From NORP240 sp942492445 (GTDB lineage: Bacteria; Pseudomonadota; Gammaproteobacteria; Pseudomonadales; Pseudohongiellaceae): DNA of 16,343 bases. The position numbers were made by a program, and so were the translations under genes. Positions 7,465 through 14,240 of this stretch are shown here, piece by piece. The stretch is taken from the NCBI GenBank assembly GCA_942492445.1, contig CALOEW010000007.1, positions 1 to 16,343 on the forward strand. Reading direction: 5' to 3'. The first letter of the stretch is position 1. Every line of letters begins with the position of its first letter. Below the pieces are notes generated by a model. It searched no databases. It was not told where the DNA came from and saw only the letters and a program-made list of their open reading frames with translations.

Positions 7465-7516
7465 GGAGCCTCTGATTGATAACCGCGATGCTCTGCGGTA
7501 GTGAATCAGAGGCTCC
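7465..7516. repeat. 52-bp palindrome in the gltX leader
   Basis: Outer arms GGAGCCTCTGATT (7465-7477) and AATCAGAGGCTCC (7504-7516) are perfect 13-bp reverse complements. Inside them ACCGC (7482-7486) and GCGGT (7495-7499) pair again around an 8-base loop, with 4-base symmetric bulges between the two stems. It lies between the proposed gltX -10 box and the gltX start, about 22 bp before the ATG at 7443, so it would fold in the mRNA leader. No T-run follows on either strand, which argues against a simple terminator. It could be a regulatory or stabilising hairpin, or a palindromic mobile repeat. Confidence 0.85.
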
Positions 7517-7533
7517 TTAGTTGAAAGGCGCAG

Positions 7534-7539
7534 ATTATA
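7534..7539 (-). promoter_or_regulatory. Probable -10 box of gltX
   Basis: A perfect TATAAT on the minus strand within GCGTATAATCTGCG. The -35 region at the correct distance is poor (around CTGTGA), so the box may depend on an activator or the extended context. Transcription would start near 7527, about 10 nt before the 52-bp palindrome, giving a leader of roughly 85-95 nt. Confidence 0.55.
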
Positions 7540-7661
7540 CGCCAATCACTGACAAATCACAGAACACCCTGACCCTGCAGGGAATGTGCCGACCTGGCGG
7601 AACCATCCCTGATTTCAGGCCGCAGAACGTCCAGACGGCAGTGACCTGATTCAGGCCCGTA

Positions 7662-7690
7662 TTGACTTGCAAACAACCATTGGTTAAAAA
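7662..7690 (+). promoter_or_regulatory. Probable promoter of dusA
   Basis: TTGACT at 7662-7667, a 17-base spacer, and TAAAAA at 7685-7690 (five of six and four of six consensus bases). Transcription would start near 7697, leaving a leader of about 55 nt before the ATG at 7752. Confidence 0.5.
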
Positions 7691-7751
7691 CTCCGACCCT
7701 GCACATCGAATTGGCACCCTCCAGCAACAGCCACCATTCTCAGGTTTTTAC

Positions 7752-8804
7752 ATGTCCAACTGCTTTGATCACAGATTCTGCGTGGCACCGATGATGGATT
7801 GGACCGACCGTCATGAACGCTATTTCCTGCGCCTGTTCTCCCGACGGGCATTCCTGTACACCGAAATGCTGACCAGTGCGGCACTGGTAAATGGGGATGC
7901 CGGGTACCTTCTGACTTACAATCCCCTGGAGCAGCCGCTGGGGATTCAGCTTGGGGGCAACGACCCGGATGAGTTGGCACGGGCAGCGATTCTGGCTGCG
8001 CAGGCGGGTTTCCGTGAGATCAACCTGAATATCGGCTGCCCCAGCGACAGAGTGCAGTCAGGCAGCTTTGGTGCCTGTCTCATGCAGCAGCCCGAACTGG
8101 TCGCCCGTTGCGTAGCCACGATTCGTGATCGTGTGTCGATTCCTGTCACTGTCAAATGCCGAATTGGTGTTGATGATCAGGATTCCGATGCCAGCCTGAG
8201 CCATTTCATCGACAGCGTGTCACGGGCGGGCTGTGAACTGTTCACCCTCCACGCCCGGATCGCCATTCTGAAGGGATTGACTCCAAAGCAGAACCGTGAG
8301 GTCCCTCCTCTCAACTATTCGCGCGTGTATCTGATGAAAGAACAGTTCCCACATCTGAAACTGGTCATCAATGGCGGCATCAACAATCTGGAGGATGGTC
8401 TGCGACAGCTTGATCGCGTCGATGGCATCATGGTGGGGAGGGAGGCTTATAGCAACCCGTATCTGTTACACCGGGTTGATGCCCTGTTTTATGGCGAACC
8501 GCAGCAAGCAAAGTCCAGGATCGATTATCTGCACTTGTTTCTGCCCTATGTGGAGAAGGAGCTGGCCAGGGGAACACCACTGCATCACATGACCCGACAC
8601 ATCCTTGGCCTCTTCAGGGGCGTCCGGGGTGGCAAGGCGTTTCGTCGTCACCTGAGTGAAAATGCATTTCAAAAAGGTGCAGGACTCGATGTTTTACTTG
8701 CAGCCATGTCTTTCGTAAGCTACTTGCAGCCATGTCTTTCAGGTTCCCTGGCAGGCGCTCAGGAATATCCTGATCGCAGCCAGTTGCATTTCTACAGCCT
8801 GTAA
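7752..8804 (+). CDS. dusA: tRNA-dihydrouridine(20/20a) synthase, C-terminus altered by a tandem duplication
   Basis: FMN-dependent reductase that converts uridine to dihydrouridine in the tRNA D-loop. Seen: the DusA N-terminus RFCVAPMMDWTDRHERYF, LYTEMLTSAAL, QLGGNDPDELARAA, the catalytic-cysteine motif NLNIGCPSDRVQSG, VTVKCRIGVDD, HARIAILKGLTPKQNRE, LVINGGINN and IMVGREAYSNPYLL, then GGKAFRRHLSENAFQKGAG near the end. The start ATG 7752 precedes MSNCFDHRF; family homology begins there. The final 29 residues are not family-like. A 20-bp sequence at 8695-8714 is repeated at 8721-8740 (period 26 bp), which shifts the frame. Removing one 26-bp unit gives a 331-residue protein ending at TGA 8771-8773, close to the usual DusA length, against 350 residues now. 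The catalytic core is intact, so the enzyme may still work. The usual HARKA motif reads HARIA here. Confidence 0.93.
   Translation: MSNCFDHRFCVAPMMDWTDRHERYFLRLFSRRAFLYTEMLTSAALVNGDAGYLLTYNPLEQPLGIQLGGNDPDELARAAILAAQAGFREINLNIGCPSDRVQSGSFGACLMQQPELVARCVATIRDRVSIPVTVKCRIGVDDQDSDASLSHFIDSVSRAGCELFTLHARIAILKGLTPKQNREVPPLNYSRVYLMKEQFPHLKLVINGGINNLEDGLRQLDRVDGIMVGREAYSNPYLLHRVDALFYGEPQQAKSRIDYLHLFLPYVEKELARGTPLHHMTRHILGLFRGVRGGKAFRRHLSENAFQKGAGLDVLLAAMSFVSYLQPCLSGSLAGAQEYPDRSQLHFYSL
8695..8740 (+). repeat. 26-bp-period tandem duplication inside dusA
   Basis: The 20-mer TACTTGCAGCCATGTCTTTC occurs at 8695-8714 and again, without mismatch, at 8721-8740, with GTAAGC between. The period of 26 is not a multiple of three, so the duplication changes the downstream reading frame. 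The perfect identity suggests a recent event. Confidence 0.93.
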
Positions 8805-8829
8805 GCGACCCAATTGCCGAAGTAGCGCC

Positions 8830-9300
8830 ATGATCGAGATACTGAAAAACTTTTTCCACCAGAAACTGGCCACTACATCCGTCAGCGAGGATTCCCAACG
8901 CCTGAAAGCCTTCGAACTGGCAGGGGCCGCTCTGATGGTCGAGCTGATGGAAACGGACCACCAGCTGGATTCACGGGAATCGGAGGAGTTTATCCACGTG
9001 CTTCAGGAAACTTTCAGTCTCACCACGGAAGAAGTGGATGAGATCGTAACCCTCGCCCACCAGAGCGCCCGGGACTCCACCTCCCTCTACGAGTTTACGC
9101 GCCTGATAAATGACAACTACAGCTACGGGGACAAAGTCGGCCTCATCGAAAACCTGTGGCGGCTCGCCTTTGCCGATGAGCGGCTGGACAAGTACGAGGA
9201 AGGCTTGATACGCCGTATTGCCGACCTTATTCACGTCAGCCACGGTGATTTCATACAGAGCAAGCTTCGGAAAATTCGGGGACGCTCGCTCAGCGGTTGA
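8830..9300 (+). CDS. TerB-like (tellurite resistance TerB domain) protein
   Basis: A 156-residue soluble, helical and acidic protein. The repeated pattern AGAALMVELMETDHQLDSRESEEF near residues 32-55 and NLWRLAFADERLDKYEEGLI near 107-126, each an aliphatic helix followed by an acidic D-x-x-L/I-D-x-x-E turn, is the hallmark of the TerB domain, which is widespread as a small housekeeping-like protein and is not evidence of tellurite resistance by itself. No signal peptide is seen. It starts 25 bp after the dusA stop on the same strand and probably shares its transcript; the upstream bases show no strong ribosome binding site. It converges on mlaA with only 17 bp between the stop of this gene and the ancestral mlaA stop. 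Confidence 0.85.
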   Translation: MIEILKNFFHQKLATTSVSEDSQRLKAFELAGAALMVELMETDHQLDSRESEEFIHVLQETFSLTTEEVDEIVTLAHQSARDSTSLYEFTRLINDNYSYGDKVGLIENLWRLAFADERLDKYEEGLIRRIADLIHVSHGDFIQSKLRKIRGRSLSG

Positions 9301-9317
9301 CAGCTGTGCGAGGATGA

Positions 9318-10083
9318 CTAGACAGTCAGACTATGTGCCTGTCCGGCCACTGTGATCTTGGCACTGCTATACCCATCAAAATCACCGAACTCGTCTTCGA
9401 CTTCCCCATCGTTGACCAGATAATTCCCTGCGTTGCAGGTAAGCCTCGCGCACGAAAATGTAGTCGTCACCGAATACCAGCTCGTCAAACGCGAGCAGAC
9501 CGGCCCGATCACTGGTATTTTCCAGCGCATACATCGGGACCGACACGCTTGAGTCGCCGTAGAAAAACGGATTGAATGCGATCCCCAGCGCCCAGCCGAA
9601 TGCGTCTCTCACCGTACTGGAACCGACCGTGGGAATGATCAGGTATGGACCCGCAGGCACTCCCCAGGCACCGAAAGTCTGGCCGAAATCCTCCTCGTTT
9701 TTCTCCAGACCCATTGGTGTTGCCACGTCAATAAGTCCGACCACTCCGAAAGTGGTATTCAGCAGGACTCGAGCCGAGTCGCTGGCGGCAGCCTCCAGCT
9801 TGAATTGCAGTAAATCATTGATTGCGACTTTGACATCGTCGATATTGCTGAAAAAATTCCCCACGCCCTGTTGCAGAATCGGCGGTGTCATTGTGGCATA
9901 GACAGTAGCCACGGGTTTGACAACCATGGAGTCAAAAAAATCATTGAACTGATAAAGTTTGCGATTGGTGCTTTCCCATGGATCGGCAGCCAGGGCAAAT
10001 TCCCCTGACAATAGCACCAGTAGGGACAGCAGGGAGGCTGTAACCGGTTTACTAAAACCCGCGTATGTGGGAAGCGATTTCAC
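9318..10083 (-). pseudogene. mlaA: MlaA (VacJ) outer-membrane phospholipid protein with a C-terminal frameshift
   Basis: MlaA removes misplaced phospholipids from the outer leaflet of the outer membrane with the Mla pathway. Seen: a signal-like N-terminus ending LLSGEFALAADPWE, NRKLYQFNDFFDS, GVGNFFSNIDDVKVAINDLL, VLLNTTFGVVGLIDVA, EDFGQTFGAWGVPAGPYLI, PTVGSSTVRDAFG and YIFVREAYLQRRE. Start chosen: GTG 10083, with GGAGGT close upstream. After RRE the frame gives 13 non-family residues and stops at 9382. One surplus T (minus strand; 9422/9423) explains this: without it the protein reads on as YLVNDGEVEDEFGDFDGY and ends at 9318, giving about 254 residues. The loss affects only the tail, so a shortened protein may still be made, or the lesion is a sequencing error. 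The signal peptide has no lipobox cysteine, unlike lipoprotein MlaA. Confidence 0.9.
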
Positions 10084-10444
10084 GTGACCTCCAGGTAACT
10101 GACGGACCCGACATTGACTGCTTTCCTGCAATCAGACTTCAACTACCATGCGCTGAGAAGTTGCTTAAGGCTGATCGACCGAGCAATGCGGACCATCATT
10201 GGATGGCCCGGTTGTACTGGCACGGCCGACGTTGCCCCAGTGTTAGCGAACACGACGCTCAAGAGGCAGCAGTTGCTTTTGTGAACTAGTGTGAACTTGG
10301 CCGGGAGAAAGAAAATCTTGCTCTAAGTTACACTCCGAACGCATAGTAAGTCGTCAGGCCACAACCGCCAAGCCCCACAAGTGAGAATCGCGACCTAGAG
10401 TTCAAAAAAAATGTATAGGAGAAAAGGAGTTACTGCGGTTATTG
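10084..10444. other. Intergenic region between hrpA and mlaA
   Basis: About 361 bp with no gene I can support. Read towards mlaA (minus strand) it has a weak promoter candidate: TTGGCG (10371-10366), 17-base spacer, TACTAT (10348-10343), each four of six consensus bases, implying a leader of about 250 nt. A run of eight T (minus strand, 10411-10404) follows the hrpA stop by about 34 bp, but no stem precedes it, so I do not call a terminator. A direct repeat GTGAACT occurs twice near 10281-10297. Confidence 0.4.
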
Positions 10445-13400
10445 TCAGGAATCACCCCGGCTGACAAATTCAGCCTGTTGCCACAGCCGATCCAGCCTCT
10501 TGGCCGACGCCGGCACTTTCGTGCGCAGCTGTTGCGCAAACAAAGAGACACGAAATTCTTCTATCATCCAGCGAAATGCAGATAAATTGAGCCTATCTTC
10601 CACAAAAGCGTTCAGAGAACCAAATCCTTTACGGTCCTCGCGGAGCAATTTCTCCCAATAGGGCTGAACCTGCAGGGAAAGCTGCAGATCACGCTCCTTC
10701 TGCGTCAGGGCGCGCTCCGCCCTGCAGGTCATGGCCTGCAGGTAACGTGGAAATTCCCTGAGCCACTCAAACGGTACTGTGTGCAGAAAATCTTGGCTAA
10801 GTAAATTTTCAAGTTGAGAGTTTATCTCATTGAATATACGCGTATTTTCACGCTCATACCGGATGAGATCCTGACGCAGCAGATAGTGGTGTTCGATGAT
10901 TCTGTCCAGCACTCCGGTCAGCTGGCTGGCTACCTGGTAGAGATCAGCCTTGTGGCTGCTGAGCAGACTTTCAAACCCGGCGGCAGTCCGGGGTGTCGTT
11001 GCCCGCACCTGGAAGCATTCACTGTAAACGGCACTCACAAAAGCCTCGGCTGTTTCCTTTCCAGCCAGCAACGGCGGCAGCCGCAGACCCCAGACCCGCT
11101 GTTGCCTGCTGAATTCACGGCCAAGGTCGCGTGACTGCTGCGCCGTGCGCAGCCGGTAGAGACGTACCAGCCCTCTCCTGGTCTGCCTGGCAGCTCCGAT
11201 GCGGTCTTCATAAAGACGCACCGATACCGACTCCTGATCGTCAACCAGGGCCGGGTAGCGCACCAATTTAAGTTGTGTTCCTACCTCAACCTGCTCCGGC
11301 AGCTCCTCAAGTTGCCAGTCGGTCATCCCCGTCCGTTCCAGCGGGTGCCGGGCGTTTCGTCTCTCCGTGCGAATCGTTTCCCGGACCCGCCCGTCCGCGG
11401 ACAGTTTGTCTTTCAGCTGCTCCAGATCGGAGCCGCTTTCAAGCAACCTGCCGGTACTGTCGGTGACCCGGATTTTGACCTTGAGGTATTCGGGAATTTC
11501 GCCTGTGTTAAGCTGTTCGGGCCTGATATCAACCCCTTTGAGACGCCGGGCCTGCTCACAGAGCACGGATTTCAGGTCAGCATCCTGCTGCGCCGGGTCC
11601 AGATCAACCAGAGCCTGTTCCACGAAATCAGAAAGCGGAATCAATTGTTTGCGGATTGCCTTAGGCAGTGTTCGCAGCAATTGCACACTGCGTTCCCGCA
11701 ACTGGCCCGGTATGGCCCAATCCAGATCTTTCTGGGTAAGCTGACTGATCAACGGTGCCGGTACTTCGATTGTGGCACCGTCGTATGCGGACCCCGGCTG
11801 GAACTGGTAGTCTACTGCCAGGGGGTTATTGTGCAACGTGGCACGGTCAGGAAAATTATGGGTCAACGACTCGCGATCACTATCGGGAAGCAGATCCTGG
11901 AGCTGCATCTTGAGCAGATGCAGCATGCTTCTGCTTCTGTTCCTTTCGATACCAGCGCAGCAGAGAGGCCCGATCGATACCCATTCGGCGGAATTCTCTC
12001 TGTCGTAGAACTCTGCAATACGCCGCTCATCCAGATACACCGCCTGCTTACGGACCTTCTCCTCCTGTTTCTCCAGGTCGAGCCGTAATTGCCGGTTGTG
12101 GTGATAGAAAGGCAGGTTCGACTCAAGCTGCTGATCCATCAGCGCCTCCCTAATGAACAGCTCACGGCAGACAGTCGGGTCGATATCCCCATAGGACACG
12201 CGCCGCTTTTCGATAATGGCAAGCCCGTACAGAGACACCTTTTCGTACGCCATCACCCGCTGTTTTTTCCGGCTCCAGTGGGGCTGCGACCAGGAACGGC
12301 GAACCAGATGCCCAGCAACAGACTCGATCCATTCGGGTTCGATCCTGGCTGCCGCAGCGGAATAGGCCTGTGCGGTTTCGAAAATTTCCCCACTGACAAT
12401 CCATTTTGGCGGACGGGAGCACAACGTCGAGGATGGCAGCAGGCGAAACCTCCTATTGCGGCTCCCCAGGTATTCGGTGCCTTCTCCACGACAGCCAACC
12501 TGATTCAGGGAACCGACCAGCACAGCGGTGTGGATGTCCCGGTACGTGCCCTCGGAACGATTAAGATTCAATTGCAGTTGATGGCAGAGACTGAGAAGCT
12601 GGCGATGGGTCTCGCGCCATTCCCGCATCCGCACGTAAGACAGAAAGTTTTTGGAGCAGTATTTGCGCAGGCGGGACTGGGTGAGATCCTGGCGTTGCGC
12701 CTCAAACTGGCGCCAGAGATTGACCAGGCTGAGAAAATCCGACTCCTCATGGTCGAAAGCAGCAAGCTTTTCACGCGCCGCCTGGCGTTTGTCAGCAGGG
12801 ATTTCCCGGGGATCCTGAATGCTGAGTGCGCTGACTATTATCGCCACTTCATTCAGGCATCCGTTGTTAGCCCCCGCGATGAGTATTCGGGCAAGGCGAG
12901 GGTCCACGGGCAACCGGGCCATCATTGTGCCGATCGAGGTCAGTCGCTGATCCTCATCGATGGCGCCCAGTTCGAACAACAGCTTGTAACCGTCATTGAT
13001 GGCCTTGGTCTCGGGCGGATCGATGAAGGGGAACTCAGCCACGTCGCCCAATCGCAAAAAGAGCATCTGCAGAATCACGGCGGCAAGATTGGTACGTTTG
13101 ATTTCAGGGTCAGTAAACGGGGGTCGGGACTGAAAGTCCGCTTCCGTATAGAGCCGGATACAGACACCTTCGGCAATCCGTCCGCAGCGACCGGCGCGCT
13201 GCCTTGCGCTGGCCTGCGATACCGGTTCGACCGGCAGGCGTTGAATTTTACTCTGCAGACTGTACCGACTGATCCTGGCCAGGCCGGTATCGATGACGTA
13301 TCGAATGCCAGGCACCGTCAACGATGTCTCGGCAATGTTGGTCGCAAGAATGATGCGACGGCCACCATGTGGCTGGAAAATTTTTAATTGATCCGATTGA

Positions 13401-14230
13401 CGAAGCCTGGCGTAAAGAGGCAGGACTTCCGTATCACGGAACCGCTGCTTGCGGATGGTGACTGCTGTTTCACGGATTTCTTTCTCGCTGCTGAAGAATA
13501 TCAACACATCACCCGGGCCGCTGCGGTGCCTGTCCAGGTCTCGGATCTCCCGCAGGGCAGTCAGGATTGCCTCGGACTGCAGATCGTCATCGTAAGCAGG
13601 CTCCTTTGCACCGGACTGTTCCGCAATCGGAGCGTAGACGATTTCCACGGGATAGGTTCGACCCGAAACTGTAACGATCGGAGCGCCTCCGAAATGCTCA
13701 GCGAACTTCTCCACGTCGATCGTGGCAGACGTAATGATGAGCTTGAGATCCGGTCGCCTGGGAAGTAGCTGCCGGAGAAAGCCCAGAATGAAGTCGATGT
13801 TGAGGCTTCGCTCATGTGCTTCGTCGATAATCAGTACTTCGTAGTTGTTGAGAAAACGGTCCCGCTGAATCTCATTGAGCAGAATCCCGTCGGTCATTAG
13901 TTTCAGAAAAGTTGAATCGCCGGTCCGGTCGTTGAAGCGTATCTGGTAACCCACACCGGAGCCGATTTCCGTGCCCAGTTCTTCAGCGATACGATTTGCT
14001 ACCGAAACAGCGGCCAGCCTTCTCGGCTGGGTGTGACCAATCAGTCCAAACCTTCCCAAACCGGCTTGCAGACACAGCTTTGGAAGCTGCGTAGTTTTAC
14101 CGGAGCCGGTTTCGCCAGCCACGACGATCACCTGGTGATTCCGGATAATTTCCACGATTTCATCTGCTTTTGCAGCTACCGGCAGATCACCGGGCAATTG
14201 GATACTGGACGGGATCAGCCGGGCGCGTTG
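10445..14230 (-). CDS. hrpA: ATP-dependent RNA helicase HrpA, 5' end missing
   Basis: DEAH-box RNA helicase of the HrpA family, cytoplasmic. The recognisable protein begins near 14230 with QRARLIPSSIQLPGDLPVAA and is about 1260 residues long. Seen: Walker A GETGSGKTTQLPKL, QPRRLAAVSVANRIAEELG, DGILLNEIQRD, the DEAH box IIDEAHERSLNIDF, motif III ITSATID, LATNIAETSLTVPGIRYVID, and motif VI QRAGRCGR, then the helicase-associated region and the long C-terminal DUF3418-type region ending LDRLWQQAEFVSRGDS. HrpA proteins usually have a further 70-90 residues in front of this point. The frame stays open to 14674, but those 149 codons are antisense to a GC-rich exoprotein and have no helicase homology. 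The gene is therefore cut by the chimeric join and has no native start in this window. Confidence 0.95.
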   Translation of the reverse strand, partial: QRARLIPSSIQLPGDLPVAAKADEIVEIIRNHQVIVVAGETGSGKTTQLPKLCLQAGLGRFGLIGHTQPRRLAAVSVANRIAEELGTEIGSGVGYQIRFNDRTGDSTFLKLMTDGILLNEIQRDRFLNNYEVLIIDEAHERSLNIDFILGFLRQLLPRRPDLKLIITSATIDVEKFAEHFGGAPIVTVSGRTYPVEIVYAPIAEQSGAKEPAYDDDLQSEAILTALREIRDLDRHRSGPGDVLIFFSSEKEIRETAVTIRKQRFRDTEVLPLYARLRQSDQLKIFQPHGGRRIILATNIAETSLTVPGIRYVIDTGLARISRYSLQSKIQRLPVEPVSQASARQRAGRCGRIAEGVCIRLYTEADFQSRPPFTDPEIKRTNLAAVILQMLFLRLGDVAEFPFIDPPETKAINDGYKLLFELGAIDEDQRLTSIGTMMARLPVDPRLARILIAGANNGCLNEVAIIVSALSIQDPREIPADKRQAAREKLAAFDHEESDFLSLVNLWRQFEAQRQDLTQSRLRKYCSKNFLSYVRMREWRETHRQLLSLCHQLQLNLNRSEGTYRDIHTAVLVGSLNQVGCRGEGTEYLGSRNRRFRLLPSSTLCSRPPKWIVSGEIFETAQAYSAAAARIEPEWIESVAGHLVRRSWSQPHWSRKKQRVMAYEKVSLYGLAIIEKRRVSYGDIDPTVCRELFIREALMDQQLESNLPFYHHNRQLRLDLEKQEEKVRKQAVYLDERRIAEFYDRENSAEWVSIGPLCCAGIERNRSRSMLHLLKMQLQDLLPDSDRESLTHNFPDRATLHNNPLAVDYQFQPGSAYDGATIEVPAPLISQLTQKDLDWAIPGQLRERSVQLLRTLPKAIRKQLIPLSDFVEQALVDLDPAQQDADLKSVLCEQARRLKGVDIRPEQLNTGEIPEYLKVKIRVTDSTGRLLESGSDLEQLKDKLSADGRVRETIRTERRNARHPLERTGMTDWQLEELPEQVEVGTQLKLVRYPALVDDQESVSVRLYEDRIGAARQTRRGLVRLYRLRTAQQSRDLGREFSRQQRVWGLRLPPLLAGKETAEAFVSAVYSECFQVRATTPRTAAGFESLLSSHKADLYQVASQLTGVLDRIIEHHYLLRQDLIRYERENTRIFNEINSQLENLLSQDFLHTVPFEWLREFPRYLQAMTCRAERALTQKERDLQLSLQVQPYWEKLLREDRKGFGSLNAFVEDRLNLSAFRWMIEEFRVSLFAQQLRTKVPASAKRLDRLWQQAEFVSRGDS

Positions 14231-14240
14231 CAGGACAGGG
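14219..14240. other. Chimeric join between hrpA and a GC-rich exoprotein gene
   Basis: Left of this point the minus strand is coherent HrpA; right of it the plus strand is coherent LamG-type protein, read in the opposite direction, and GC content rises sharply. Helicase homology fades after QRARLIP (codons to about 14230), and LamG-type homology starts at QDRAGVWSSDYRGVWHLNE (from 14231). Each gene lacks its 5' portion at the same place, which a normal gene boundary cannot explain. Confidence 0.85.

Larger units (their letters stand above)
7444..7751. other. Divergent intergenic region gltX / dusA
   Basis: About 308 bp between the divergent gltX and dusA genes. It contains the gltX leader palindrome and -10 box on one side and a dusA promoter on the other. 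The middle (about 7545-7660) shows no gene or strong repeat that I can support. The dusA frame is open upstream to 7662, but that part overlaps the promoter and has no family homology. Confidence 0.6.

Noticed and set aside
10404..10440. T8 run downstream of hrpA as a rho-independent terminator
   Set aside because: No stem-loop could be found immediately before the T-run.
11273..13387. Plus-strand open frames of 271 and 432 codons opposite hrpA
   Set aside because: Both are antisense to well-conserved helicase and DUF3418-type coding sequence; no homology or ribosome binding site.
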